Origin: Coenobita brevimanus
Taxonomy: Eukaryota; Arthropoda; Malacostraca; Decapoda; Coenobitidae
Length of the DNA stretch: 64,000 nucleotides
Assembly: GCA_032717465.1 (NCBI GenBank)
Contig: CM064681.1
Coordinates: 17,161,916-17,225,915 of the forward strand
Direction: 5' to 3'
A program made the translations under genes and the position numbers. The notes beneath the pieces were generated by a model. That model was not told the origin of the DNA. It ran no database searches and saw nothing but the letters and a program-made list of their open reading frames with translations. Below, piece by piece: positions 1 through 11,778 of this stretch (the stretch's first letter is position 1; the number at the start of each line of letters is the position of its first letter).

Positions 1-110
1 CTGCGACAGGTAGACCGAAAAGGACGTAGGACGAGGTCACTGAGTGTGATGAAGGACTGAATAGGGAAGCTGCCAGAGATCGAACAGCATGGACAGGCAC
101 CATTAGGTGA

Positions 111-114
<4 letters not shown>
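1..114 (+). pseudogene. 3' end of an RTE-type LINE (5' part outside window)
   Basis: This matches 28807-28920 almost base for base. There it follows a readable fragment of a LINE reverse transcriptase C-terminus. Only the last ~35 codons are here, the frame is broken by stops, and the sequence runs straight into an (AT)n tail. Nothing functional remains. Confidence 0.7.

Positions 115-192
<78 letters not shown>
115..192. repeat. (AT)n microsatellite
   Basis: About 78 bp of uninterrupted AT followed by TTTA units. It sits at the 3' end of the LINE remnant, as at 28921, so it was probably seeded by the LINE tail. Confidence 0.95.
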
Positions 193-196
<4 letters not shown>

Positions 197-210
197 TTAT
201 TTATTTATAT

Positions 211-1566
211 AAAGAATGACAACCTTATATAATGCAAATGTGTAATGAAGAGTGCTGACATAATATAAGGCACACCCGTATCACAGTGGACACTCAGCAG
301 AAACAAACACCCCCTTGTTCTGGTGCCGACATCATTTCCACATTGGAATTATGTCTCTTGCTACTATACACATTATGTTTATTCATATATATAGAAAATG
401 TATCGTAGTGTTGAGATAAAGACCCAAATACCACTTCAGTGTAAGTGTGGTGTGGGAATAAGATGAGTGCCAGACTGCGAAAGTCATCATTTTCAGAGGT
501 AAACGTGAGGGAAAGGGAAGGTGATAAAAAGTTATGAACTGTACATATGTTTAGGTTTTGGGGAAACATGTACTGTGTTGGTATATTTTAATGCAATTAA
601 TACTACACTATTGAGGTATATGATGTGCATGGTAGAGTTGTAACTTACTTCTACTCGTGTACAAATCCCAGACTATCTCAGGGATATGGCACCTCTAAAA
701 CTGCTGATCTAAGGACACTCCCATTGGGGAGCAGGGCAGATGTGGCAGATTACACTCAGCCTTCAAGAGAGAGACGTACTACTCTGAAAATACTCTGTTG
801 TTGCAGTTGTATCTTTCTGTGGCAAGTAAAGAGAGATAAAAACACATCTGCTCCAGTTTCTGTTCACCTACACGCTACGAGACTTCTGATTACAGGATCT
901 ATACCAATATTCCCGCCACCTGTGATGCAGAGAGACGTTGTGGGAAGTGCCAGTTGTGGAACTCAGTGGAGTCACGCCTAAGCGGCTAATATATCCAGTT
1001 GGTGGTCAGCTGCGAGATTCCTATGCAAGCTGGAACATATAAAATTGGTGGTCCAGTGCTGGGATACAAAAAGGTGCTAAAGGGATTCTATTAGCGCAGT
1101 GAAACCCTTGGGAAACCGCTCGTTGATCCTACAGGTGAACAACAGAAAATCTTACTTTCACTTTTGCAATGGGACTAATTGCGGAGTGAGATAAAGTGGG
1201 AGCAGAAAAATATCAAAGCAGTGAACTCATTCTCGTTCTCTCAAGATTATCTCTGCCTTTTAACTGAGACTGGTGAATTGTCTCGCTCCCGTGTGTAAGA
1301 AAGCGAGATCTCAGCGAGATTATCTCTGTGTGGAGACAGTCAAGGCCAGTGCGGTGATGGGTGGTGTCATCTATGCACATCTGGCAACCCTGGCAGAACG
1401 AGAGGTGAGTGTGTGTGAACTGTTGTGCAGCATCCCTCAGGCCAGTTACCACGGGGCGAGAGAAGAGGGAACATCGTGTGGTTGAAGAAACGAAAAACCT
1501 GGCCAACTGTGTGGAGTTGCAGTACGAATCTACCGGGAACCCCAGCATCATCTGACACCTATGTAG
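211..1566. other. Unrecognised part of the duplicated unit
   Basis: No family is recognised. A frame of 118 codons at 625-981 stays open in copy B (34772-35137, 121 codons), with a small block of differences near its start. The product has no signal peptide, domain or repeat that I can name, so I do not call it a gene. Two strings resembling LTR primer-binding sites (near 991 and 1041) have no matching LTR pair around them. Confidence 0.4.
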
Positions 1567-2088
1567 TGTACAGTTGCGTTCATGATTCCCTGGACACATC
1601 TGAAGGTATGTGGCATCCTCTTACTACACGATGTAGTATCAATCTATGAATGAAGGCAACGGTTTGTTTCGTGCCTGCTGATTGGTTACAGAGCCTCAAT
1701 TCCATTGGTTACCAGTGTGAGAATAAAAAATTACATTCTAAGCATCTCTAGAGTGTACTGTGTGATATTGTCAGTATAAGGGTAGTGATATCACATGATT
1801 CAGTCGCACTGAGTAGATGTATCAGCGTTATTTACATACTTCTACAGTTGGTTACACTGTGGTAATATGAGGAACAGCAGCCAATGGCAACCTATGTTAC
1901 ATCGAGTTGGATTCGCTTCAAAAGATCGAAACAGAATTCATGTTGACCAAATTAAGTTAAAGTATTTTTTCTGCGTAGCTAATTGATGTTTAACATGTGC
2001 CTCAATCCTCTGTTGCTGTATCCTACCACTGTCTGACCTAAGGAGCACTGCATCATTTCATACAGTTGCTGTATAACGGAACCCTGTG
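1567..2088 (+). repeat. Inverted-repeat arm, left (copy A)
   Basis: The reverse complement of this ~520 bp is at 7415-7935. Both arms begin at a TGTACA and end at a CGGAACCC(T)GTG junction that runs into a (GT)n tract. The same pair exists in copy B at 35722-36240 and 37461-37975. Each arm therefore looks like one copy of a dispersed repeat with a (GT)n tail, inserted head to head. No coding potential is seen. Confidence 0.8.

Positions 2089-2130
<42 letters not shown>
2089..2130. repeat. (GT)n microsatellite
   Basis: About 40 bp of GT directly at the inner end of the left inverted-repeat arm. The 65-residue frame across it is low-complexity translation, not a gene. Confidence 0.95.
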
Positions 2131-2131
<1 letters not shown>

Positions 2132-2230
2132 GGAACTTCACAAAAAGAAGCGTCGGTTCTTCACAGTGATTCATAATTGTAAAAATTATTACTTATTTTC
2201 CATTGGCAGCGATCTAATATGTGTTATAAC

Positions 2231-2262
<32 letters not shown>
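2231..2262. repeat. (CA)n microsatellite
   Basis: Sixteen CA units. The homologous tract in copy B (36391-36430) is longer. Confidence 0.95.
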
Positions 2263-2265
<3 letters not shown>

Positions 2266-2339
2266 ATAGCATACAATATAAGCAATAGGGTTTGCTTTAG
2301 ATAATGTGAGCGTTGCTTGCTTGAACAATTGTTTCTCCC

Positions 2340-2538
2340 CGTGCTCCGAAGTTTTGGCCAAGGACGTTTGAGCCATGGACCACCACCCTAGGACGTTCTG
2401 ACCACGGAAGGTAGGGCATAGGTTAGGTTAGGTTAGGTTAGGTAAGGTTAAGTTAAGGTTCACAACACTTCACACTTCAAAACGTCCTAGGTTGGTTTCC
2501 CATGGCCCAAACTTCCATGGCCAAAACGTCCTACATTC
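2340..2538. mobile_element. Small foldback element with internal TTAGG repeats (MITE-like)
   Basis: Flanked by the 9-bp direct repeat GTTTCTCCC (2331-2339 and 2539-2547). Inside, motifs of the type GGACGTTTTGGCCATGG occur in inverted orientation on both sides of a core that holds about five TTAGG units at 2420-2444. A 9-bp target duplication with inverted termini would fit a non-autonomous Mutator-like element. That superfamily assignment is inference, because the terminal repeats are imperfect. The homologous element in copy B lies near 36505-36720. Confidence 0.5.
2420..2444 (+). repeat. Short interstitial (TTAGG)n tract
   Basis: About five units of the arthropod telomeric pentamer followed by degenerate TAAGG/TTAAG units. 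It is repeated in copy B at 36592-36617. It is too short, and too clearly part of a dispersed element, to be a telomere. Confidence 0.85.
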
Positions 2539-2934
2539 GTTTCTCCCTGTAACTGCGCAACAGTCCGATATTTAATTTCAGGATAATAGTTTTTCTTTGC
2601 ATAAGTGTATGAATCGCACTTAAGTTATGATTTGAATTTGTGCATTAAACTACTGATCGGTGACCTCAAAAGCAGTCTTTAATCTAATAATCTAGCGCAC
2701 CGTACGAAACGAGGTACAGAGATTGCCATCCCTCCCAGGTTAGGCTCGGAGAGCCCACGTTCTAAGTTATACAGGGTTACGCTAATAATGAATAATTACT
2801 AAATGGAGATCGGTATGCCTATATGATATCCGCTGATGCTAATCAAACACTCACCCAAGACGCCACAAGGATGCAGGAACCTGTCGGGTTCGACTCACTC
2901 TCTCGTAAAAAAATATGTATAAGCAAATAAAATA

Positions 2935-3240
2935 GAAATGACAGAGAAGCGTTCGGGAGCCGAATACTAATTGCCCGCCAGAATATGTTTGGCCAAGTCC
3001 AAGATTTTGGCCATATCTTTATACCCTGAAGGTTTCATGTTGATAGCTCAAGCTATTCATGAAATATAATGGTATTAAAGGCTTGCGATATACATTAGTT
3101 AATCTGACAGCCATTTTGGTGACCTTGACCTTGACCCCGAGTGTCCATTTTCGAACTCGACCACAATTTTGGCCATATCTTGATACCCTGAAGGTTTCAT
3201 ATTGATTCCATAAGCCGTTCATGAGATACAATGGAAACAG

Positions 3241-3241
<1 letters not shown>
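2935..3241 (+). repeat. Dispersed repeat family with TGACCTTGACC motif, copy 1
   Basis: Two similar ~170-bp monomers each carry TTTTGGCCATATCTTGATACC and GGTTTCAT(A/G)TTGAT, separated by GGTGACCTTGACCTTGACC, and end in a (CA)n tract. Homologous copies lie at 37085-37410 and 45488-45840. The third ends with a short block after the (CA)n (gatcgctccgcc...ggcgataat). No open frame is conserved, which suggests a non-coding dispersed repeat. Confidence 0.7.

Positions 3242-3310
<69 letters not shown>
3242..3310. repeat. (CA)n microsatellite, left flank of LINE
   Basis: About 69 bp of CA immediately 5' of the LINE. The equivalent place in copy B (37411-37459) is one uninterrupted (CA)n, so the LINE entered the tract. 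Confidence 0.95.
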
Positions 3311-3313
<3 letters not shown>

Positions 3314-3334
3314 CTGTGCATTTAGTATTGCAAA

Positions 3335-4301
3335 ATGGCCACATATTTTAGGAAAGCAAATTTGGAAAAGAAAAAGGAGAGGGGTAGAAAGCAGGATGAT
3401 GATTTCTACCAAGAACTGGTTGAAATGGAGACTCACAATAGACTGGTGGAGCGTGTACACAGACTGGAGTTGGCTTTTCAGAATGATATTGATGAAATAA
3501 AGCAGTTGCACTTGCAAAAGGAAGAAATAGAAAAACTAGGAAGGGAGGTCAACAAGAAAGACACAACCATAAATGAACTAACAGTGGAAGTGAGTACACT
3601 TAGGAGGAAAATGAGTGAAATGGCAAGTACAGTAGTCAACCACAAGAGTATTATGGAAGAGTTAAAAAATGATACAGAGACTATTAGGCAAGTAAGCAGT
3701 CTGATAGACCAGAGCAGTGATATTGAGAAGATAACACTGGTGAATGAAGCTGTACAAAGCTACAAAAATGGTGTGGAAACCACGTTTGCTGAAATGGTGA
3801 AAGTAAAGAAAGACTTGGAAATAAGGGTGGAAGAAAAAAGCATTAAAAAGGAAGTGAAAAGAATAATCCAAGACAATCCAAAGTGAGTCAGAGATTCAGT
3901 AGATATCAACAAATCTATTGTAATCACTGGAATAGAAGAGGAAGAAGTAAAAAAACAAGATCTCAAGAGACAAAAAGGAGCTGGCAAATGTAATGAGCCT
4001 ATTGAAAGAAGTATTAGAGGAAATCTATAGTAAAGACATAGAGGAACACAAAAGGTTAGGGAAATACGAGAAAAGCAAGTCAAGACCCCTAAAGGTAACC
4101 TTTCAGAGTGTAAACACCGTGGAGGAGATACTAAAAAATGCAAAGAATCTAATGGAAAAAGAGGAGTTCAAAAATGTATGGATAAAAAGATGCCTAACAC
4201 AAGAGGAACTGGAATTACTGAAAGAGAAGAGGGAGGAAGCAAAAACAAAAAATGAGGGAAGATCAGAAGAGGAGAAGAATACATTTTTTTTTACAAAGTA
4301 A
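3335..4301 (+). pseudogene. LINE ORF1, coiled-coil nucleic-acid-binding protein, broken
   Basis: The first segment (3335-3886, 183 codons) is a highly charged Lys/Glu protein with heptad-like leucines from about residue 25 to 120, as expected for the coiled coil that multimerises LINE ORF1 proteins. A TGA at 3884-3886 interrupts it. Reading continues in the same frame (VDINKSIVITGIEEEE) to about 3960, where a frameshift moves it into the frame of 3993-4301. The C-terminal part contains a KVTFQSVNTVEEIL stretch resembling the end of an RRM-like fold. It would coat LINE RNA in the cytoplasm. ORF1 overlaps the start of ORF2 by about 50 bases. Confidence 0.75.
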
Positions 4302-7231
4302 TAGGATTGCAGGTACGAAAGTGGTACATAAACAGGAGGGAATAAAAAGGAGGAAGGTAGTAGAACCATGTCATGACAAGTATATAAACAAGATGATTAA
4401 GTTGATGTACTCAAATGTGGATGGAATGGTAACTAAATTATTAGAGATGAATGATTATGTCAGAGAAAATGAACCACATATAATATGCCTAACTGAAACA
4501 AAATTAACACCAAGGATATCAAATGACATACTAAACTTAGAGGAATATAATATATGGAGAAGAGATAGGAACTTAAAAAAAGGAGGAGGAATTATAATAT
4601 TAACTAAGAAAAATCTAAAAGTCAAAGAAATAGAACTAGATATACCCTCACAAGTAGAACTGATTGCAGTAGAGATCAATACATCTGAAGGGAAAGTAAT
4701 TGTAGCCAATTTGTACATGCCACCCAGATCAAACACACGGGAAAGAGACGAATATGAGGACCTGGCAGAGAGTACAATTCAGAGTTTAAGAGCATTACTA
4801 CATAAAATGGAAGAGAAATCGGAAAGAATTATACTAACTGGAGATTTTAATACAATTATAAATTGGAATACTCTACATATAATAAGCCAAGAAAGCTGTT
4901 GGGACCAAAAGCTCTTGGATCTCATGCAAGAGTTTTTCCTAACACAACATGTGAGGGAAACCACCAGAAAAAGAGGACTTGATGTACCCTCAATGCTAGA
5001 TCTTATATTTACTAGGCAAGATAACGATATTGACAATTTAATATATCACCCTCCACTCGGCAAAAGCGACCATGCAGTACTAAATTGCAACTTCAGGATA
5101 GCATATGACATAGTTAACAGCAATGAAAGTTACAAAAAGAGCCTAAACTATAAAAAGGGAAATTATCATGACCTAAAGAAGTATTTCTTAGAAATTGATT
5201 GGAAAAATGAGCTTAGAGGACAAGATTTAAATGCTGTATATAAAAAATTCTGTGAATTTTATGAAATAGGAGTCCAGAAGCACATCCCACAGCACAAAGA
5301 AGCAGAAAAGAAAATAAAGAAATGGTTCAATACAGAATGTAAAAAATCAAAAGAAAGAAGAGATTTGTTGTGGAACAGATACAGAAGACACAATAGTGAA
5401 AGAGGATATAATAATTACAAACAGGCAAGAAACGATTATACAAGAATAAGAATGGAAGCCCCAAAACAGTTTGAGGAGGATATCATAAATAAAAGTATTG
5501 ATCAACCGAAGCTATTTTACAGCTACATCAGAAACAAAACCAAGGTAAGAGATAAAATACAATCCATTACGGACGAGGGAATCACCTATACACAAGAGAA
5601 GGATATTTGTGAAGCACTAAATAAGAATTTCCAATCAGTTTTTACAGAAGAAAAAAATTTTGAGAGGGACTATGTGGAACATACATGCTCACACATACTG
5701 CCAGATATACAAATATCAGAAAAAGTAATACAGGAGGAGTTAAGTAAATTAGACAAAGGAAAAGCAAATGGTCCTGATGAAATTTCATGTTGGGTGCTAC
5801 GAGAATGTGCGAAGGAGTTAAGTAAACCATTATTTTTAATTTTCAAGAAATCCTTGAGTCAAGGTAAACTACCTGATATTTGGAAGAAAGCAAACATTGT
5901 CCCCTTATTCAAGAAAAGGAATAGACAAAATCCACTCAACTACCGACCAGTATCACTGACCAGTGTTGTAAGCAAGGTATTAGAAAAGCTTATAAGAAAA
6001 GCTTGGGTAAATCATCTAGAAGAACACAATATGATAACAGAAAGACAGTTTGGTTTCAGAAAAGGAAAATCTTGTGTTACTAATTTGTTGAGCTACTATG
6101 ACAGAGTAACAGACACAATACAGGAAAGAGAAGGATGGGTGGACAGTATCTATTTAGATTTCAAGAAAGCATTTGATACAGTACCACACCAAAGACTTTT
6201 ATGGAAACTGTACCATCAGGGAGGAATTCGAGGCAAACTGTTTTGTTGGATGCAAGATTTTCTCATAAAAAGGGAAATGAGGACAGTACTAAGAGGAAAT
6301 TACTCATCATGGAAAGAAGTGACTAGTGGAGTACCACAGGGTTCAGTGCTGGCACCAATCTTGTTTTTAGTGTATATGAATGATATAGACAGTAACACTG
6401 GAAATTAAAGCTATCTAAATATGTTTGCTGATGATGCAAAAATACAAAGGAGAATTGCTAACACAGACTCTTGTAAAGAGCTACAAGAAGAATTAAATAA
6501 ATTTCATGAATGGAGTAATACATGGCAAATGGAATTCAATGTGGAAAAGTGTCATGTAATCAAGTTTGGTAAAAGTGGGAAAAGACCTGACTGGGATTAT
6601 ACGTTAGGAAATAAAATCCTACACACATCAGAAAGAGAGAAAGACCTAGGTGTGATTATCAATAACAGACTATCTCCGGCTGACCACATCAGTGAGAAGG
6701 TACGAAACATGTAAACACTGCTTGCAAATATGAGAATAGCATTCACATACATAAATGAAAACATGCTAAGAAGGATAATAACATCATTCATCAGACCAAC
6801 CCTGGAGAATGCATCAGTAGCCTGGAGTCCTCATATTAAAAAATACATAGACAAGATTGAAAAAGTTCAAAGTGCCGCTACAAGATGGGTTCCAAGCTTA
6901 AGGGATCTAAGCTACGAAGAAAGATTAAATAAACTGAATCTACCAACACTACAGGAGAGAAGGAAAAAAGGTGACATGATAATGCTATATAAATGCATAT
7001 CAGGGAAGGAGAAAATAGAAATAAATGATAACTTATGGGGAAGCATCAGCAAGAGGACACTGCAAAAAATTGCATAAGAAGAGAGGTGATAAAGACGTAA
7101 GGAAATTCAGTTTCCCAAACAGAGCAATTGATCAGTGGAATGCACTACCGAATGAAATAGTGTGTGCCAAAACAATTCACAAATTTAAGGATATGTACGA
7201 TAAATATGGTTTAAGACACGGGACAGTATGA
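4252..7231 (+). pseudogene. LINE ORF2: AP endonuclease and reverse transcriptase, broken
   Basis: Residues ~48-290 are an APE-type endonuclease with the usual landmarks YSNVDG, TETKL (Glu82), GDFN (Asp198, Asn200) and SDH (Asp273, His274). Residues ~500-718 are the reverse transcriptase with YRPVSL, GFRKG, the first catalytic Asp in LDFKKAFD and GVPQGSVL. An in-frame TAA at 6406-6408 cuts it just before the FADD catalytic loop (encoded from 6424). A second in-frame TAA lies at 6712-6714. A frameshift near 7035-7045 moves the C-terminal domain (R-x-FSFPNRAIDQWNALP) into the 7025-7231 frame, ending in TGA at 7229. It would nick target DNA and reverse-transcribe LINE RNA, but this copy cannot make a whole enzyme. 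Confidence 0.88.
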
Positions 7232-7284
7232 GCTTGACTCATTCCTGTAAAGATACAATTAGGTAAAGAACAATTAGGTAAGAA

Positions 7285-7935
<651 letters not shown>

Positions 7936-8021
7936 TGCATAATACCACTCTTTAAGTAGTACACGTTAGTTAGGCAATGTATGCAAAAATAAAGGTTTCT
8001 CAGTTTCCCCTAAATATATAT

Positions 8022-8887
8022 TGTTATGAAGGGGGATTTGCCAGTTAGGTAGTCTCGTATCTTCGAGAAGTTTCTGGTACCGTAAATTCCTGTACGAGTC
8101 AGAGTTGCCAGTTAGCCTGCTGTTTGTGAGCATAGTTATTTCGTAAGTTATGCATTAATTTAATGTGCTTTTTCTCAGTAATGTTTTATTTAAGTAATTG
8201 CTTGTTAAATTATGTAGTTTAAGTTCGTATGGTAAATGATTTAGAGTGTTATGTAATGTAAGAACTCTAGCATGTTTTGATGTCTCGCAGTTGGTAACTG
8301 TCATTGCTAGTGGCTGATGCAAGACAGTATGTCCTAGAATGTTGGAGAAGTAGAAGTTTCGAGAGTAATGCAAGCTTATATAAGGATGGGGAAGAGACTA
8401 GTCAGTCAGTCAGTCGGAATGAAGTTTTTAGTCGGGTTTCAGTTTAGTGTGAGTGAAGTGCAGTTGCTTTTGGTGCAGTTTGTGGAGAGTTGCTTTGCAA
8501 GCATTAAGTGTAATTACCGTCTGTGAAGATTGTATATTTTTGGTACTTGTGAAAACAGTGGCAGACAGTGACGGGTTATTGAAGTTTGTATATCATTGGA
8601 AGTTGAGAAAATAGTGAAGTGTTGAGCATTAAGTGTAATAACAGTTAGTAAAGTGTTTATATTTCCAGTGCTTGTGAGAACAGTGAAGTTGGAAAGAATT
8701 AAGTGGAATTATTTGGGAAATAAAGACAGTGAACTTTAAGGAGCCAGTGTTTATTTTCGCCTCAGCTGATCTTGTGTACTGCACACCTAAAGGCTGACCA
8801 TAAGAAGAACAACTCACTGGGCAACGTCCTTCCTGTACTGTACTACTGCTGTTGGAGCCTGTAGCAGTGGGGGACTGGGACGTAACA
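8022..8887 (+). repeat. 5' LTR of the gypsy element
   Basis: 866 bp, starting TGTTATG and ending GTAACA. It contains a TATATAAG box at 8377-8384 followed by AGTC iterations, and an AATAAA at 8719-8724, in the order expected of U3-R-U5. The partner LTR (11779-12586) lacks ~58 bp around 8145-8205. Confidence 0.93.
8377..8384 (+). promoter_or_regulatory. Probable TATA box of the LTR promoter
   Basis: TATATAAG inside the LTR, repeated at 12076-12083 in the 3' LTR. Its place, about 340 bases upstream of AATAAA, fits the transcription start region of an LTR. Confidence 0.5.
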
Positions 8888-8888
8888 C

Positions 8889-8906
8889 TGGTGTCAGGAG
8901 TGAGGA
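8889..8906 (+). other. Primer-binding site
   Basis: TGGTGTCAGGAGTGAGGA lies one base after the 5' LTR. It resembles the complement of a tRNA-Leu 3' end, as used by many gypsy-type elements. The tRNA identity is inference from memory of the usual sequence. Confidence 0.65.
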
Positions 8907-8943
8907 TTATTATTTCAGGGCTGCAGCGAGTCTAACCTTCGAC

Positions 8944-10237
8944 ATGGAAGCAGAAGGTGTGAAGCCTAGATCTCCAGCTGGGCAGGAGGACGAGGTGCCA
9001 TTGGCGGCAATTTTGGAGCTAGTACAAGCAGAAATTCGACAACTCCAAAAACTGTTACAGACCCTAATTGAAGAAAAGAAAGAGTGCAGGAACAAAATTG
9101 AAGAACTAATACATTCACTGAATGAATCAGAGAAACAACACAAAGAACTATTACAGGCACGAAGTGCACCATTGGAGCCACAGAGTGAACAACTAGAGGC
9201 ACAACGTGAAGAACAAAAAGAACGATATGAGCAACTTCAAGAGGCATCAGAGGAGCAACAGGGGGAAGTACAACTGACCATGCAAGGACAGCCAGATGTA
9301 TTCATTGGGGAAATCAAGGAAGAACAGCAACAGCTTGAGGAGGAAGTAGATGCCAAGCTAGAGCAGCAGAAGTATGAGGTGAGAGATAGTGTGACAGAGT
9401 GTGGACAGCATGTAGATGAACAATTGAAGACAGTTAATGAGGAAATAGTGACGGAGTGCAAACAGCATGTGGAAATTCAGCTGAAATTTAGCGAGAGAAT
9501 AGCGACAGAGTGCAGACAGCACGTGGACAACCAGCTGAAGATTAGTGAGGGAATAGTGGCGTAGTGCAAACAGCATATAGACGACCAGTTGAAGTCAGTT
9601 AGTGAGGAAATAGTGATGGGAGTGCAGACGGCATGTAAATAACCAGTTGAAGCATGTAGTTGATCATAAGAAGATAATTAGTGAGAAAATGGAGGCTGTA
9701 GAGAAATATTGCACTGCTGAGCCTCAGGTTAGTGTACTGAGAGCATACGAAAGGAGTGGACAGTGTATGGTGAATCTTGACGGATCCCAGGCATCTGAAG
9801 ATGGCATTACAGGGTTGAATAATCAGAATGTTGGAGGTTCGAGTCCTGGACTTAATTATGATGCCCTAGTTTTTAGGCCCCAAACCACCAAAGTGCATGG
9901 CTATAATGGGGGTCCAATTAAAGAGAAACCTCAAGAATTTGATGGTAGTGTATCTTGCGAAGCTTACTGTGCACAGTTTGAGTTACTTGCGGATCAAAAT
10001 GGTTGGGATGACAAGAAGAGGGCTGCAGAAGAACCACCACCGAAGAAATGCAGGAGAACCTTGATGAATAACGTGCGAGAAGACAGAGAAACAGACAGCA
10101 AGGAGTGTAGTAGGAAAGGGAATCATAGGAAGAAATGCAGCTGTACTGTAGTAATGGGACCGGCATCGGACGAAGAAGACCTGGAGAGGATGCAGATGGA
10201 GGGTGCAGATTTGCAACTGGTGCTGGAGTGGCTGTAG
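8944..10237 (+). pseudogene. Gag remnant, coiled coil with tandem repeats, fused to a pol fragment
   Basis: The frame opens with MEAEGVKPR at 8944 and is rich in Glu/Gln/Leu, with coiled-coil character over residues ~18-150. Five tandem 18-19-residue units of the form TECxQHVxxQLKxxxEEIV follow (DNA 9391-9660, units of 54 or 57 bp). A TAG stops the frame in the fourth unit (9562-9564) and a frameshift precedes 9647. The second frame (9647-10237) reaches the capsid motif KPQEFDGSVSCEAYCAQFEL near residue 90, then breaks into sequence belonging upstream of integrase. Gag would form the particle shell, but this copy cannot. Confidence 0.75.
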
Positions 10238-10387
10238 CAGAGTGCGGTGCGACCATCATGGGGAAGAGTTTCCAGGTTGGGCCCTGCGACCAAGAGCTGC
10301 TGGAGTCAGCAGGACCTTCTTCGTTGCAACGGACTACTGGAGCATCAGTGGGAGACAGCTGATGGCCTCAGCAGGTATTGACAACTG

Positions 10388-11545
10388 GTGGTTCCGAAGA
10401 AGATGAAGTCCGAGATCTTGGATGAGTCCCATAACCAGATCACTGGTGGGCACTTGGGAGTGAAGAAAACTCTGAGCCGGCTGCAACAGAGGTTCTACTG
10501 GATTGGCATATGTCAGGATATTAAGGAGTGGTGTCGGGCCTGTGATGTGTGTTGTGCCAGGAAGGGACCCGAGAGGCGTGGTTGTGCCACTCTTCAGCTG
10601 TACCAAGTGGGTGCACTGATGGAAAGAGACACGGTGGACATTGCTGGACCTTTGTCACTCACTGAGAGAGGAAACTGGTACATATGTGTCGCCATGGACT
10701 GCTTCATAAAGTGGCCAGAAGCCTATCCTATCCCTGTTCAAGAGGCTGCGACTGTTGCTCAGGTGTTGGTTGAAAAGTTTTTCCGTAATTTTGGGATGCC
10801 ACAAGAGCTACATTCAGACCAGGGTAGAAACTTCAAGTCTGCTGTGTTCCGTGAGTGCTGCAAGTTATTGGGGATCAAGAACACCAGGACGACCCCCCTA
10901 AGGCCACAGTCAGATGGGATGGTGAAGAAATTCAACTGGACCCTGGGGCAAGAAGTGACCAAGTACTGCATTGATGGACAAACAGACTGGGACCAGAAAT
11001 TACCTGCTTTGCTGATGGCATATCGGTCTGCATCCCATGAGTCTACTGGCTACACTCCTGCAAAACTGATGTTGGGCCACGAGTTATGTTTACCTGTCGA
11101 CTTGTTAATGGAAAGACCACCTGGTGAAGAGCTGCCTACAGACACCACCGGCTATGTGAAGCACCTTCAGGAAAAGCTGGCTGAGGTACATCATCAAGTG
11201 CGAGGAGCCCTCAAGTTTTCAGGAGAAGTGATGAAGTGCAAGTAGGATGCCGAGGCAACTGAATTGAGCTTCAAGGATGGTGACCAAGTCTGGTTATACA
11301 ATCCTCAGCATAAGAAGGGACAGTCACCGAAGTTGCAGAGCCCATGGGATGGGCCTTACACTGTGTTGGACCACCTATCGGACGTAACATATTGGATTTG
11401 GGGAAGCAGGAAGTCTCGCCCAAAGGTGGTACAAGTGAATCGTCTGTGGCAGTACCATGGGCCAGGACAGTACAGCTGGGATGTCTCTGAGGAATTGTGC
11501 TCACCCGCAGCCGAGGATATTGAGGACCAAGGAGCTGAAGTGTAA
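10388..11545 (+). pseudogene. Gypsy integrase with mutated catalytic Glu
   Basis: An HHCC zinc domain is visible (H...GGHLG, then C-x2-C in RACDVC), then the DDE core with Asp in DTVDIAGPL and Asp in HSDQGRNF. The third catalytic position, normally Glu in the G-(M/L)-V-E-R-(F/A)-N motif, reads GMVKKFN, a Glu-to-Lys change. A TAG at 11243-11245 separates the core from the C-terminal GPY/F module (SPWDGPYTVL, 11264-11545). The enzyme would insert element cDNA in the nucleus, but the missing Glu alone should abolish activity. Residual pol sequence (PSWGRVSRLGP) is readable just upstream. Confidence 0.88.
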
Positions 11546-11765
11546 GAAGATGGTGACAGTTTCCCGAGGGAAGAAGTGAATCAAGAAGAGGACCAAGACC
11601 TTCCTGGAGGAGTGGACTATGTGGAGGAACAAAGACATCGTCGGAAGCGGCATAGAAGAAGACCTGATGAGTTGAAAGATTATTTTGTGTATAGTTAGAT
11701 GTTTCATTAGAATTAGGGTTTATGTTTGTATGTACTGTGTAGTTTTGTCGGGACGACAAAGAACT

Positions 11766-11778
11766 AGGGAGGGGGTAG
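11766..11778 (+). other. Polypurine tract
   Basis: AGGGAGGGGGTAG abuts the 3' LTR and would be the plus-strand primer. Confidence 0.75.

Larger units (their letters stand above)
3311..7284 (+). mobile_element. CR1/L2-type LINE inserted in a (CA)n tract
   Basis: About 3.97 kb with ORF1 (coiled coil) and ORF2 (endonuclease, reverse transcriptase, C-terminal domain). The 3' end carries two tandem copies of an ACAATTAGGTAA(A)GA unit, as is usual for CR1/L2-group LINEs, which end in short tandem repeats rather than poly(A). It is bounded on both sides by CA repeats. Both frames are damaged (see parts), so this copy is not autonomous. It is close to full length, because the first ATG of ORF1 lies 24 bases from the 5' junction. 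The clade is judged from the C-terminal W-N-x-L-P motif and the tail. Confidence 0.85.

Noticed and set aside
625..981. A conserved 118-121-codon gene shared by copies A and B
   Set aside because: Conservation is explained by the duplication. No domain, start context or coding bias supports a gene.
985..1065. Primer-binding sites (TTGGTGGTCAGC and TTGGTGGTCCAG) implying an LTR ending near 985
   Set aside because: No second LTR copy lies downstream of the env-bearing element and no TG...CA boundary pair could be found.
2420..2444. Telomere or chromosome-end signal
   Set aside because: Only about five TTAGG units, inside a small foldback element that is itself duplicated.
3760..4143. Minus-strand ORFs antisense to LINE ORF1 and ORF2
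   Set aside because: Shadows of the A-rich LINE coding strand with no recognisable domains.
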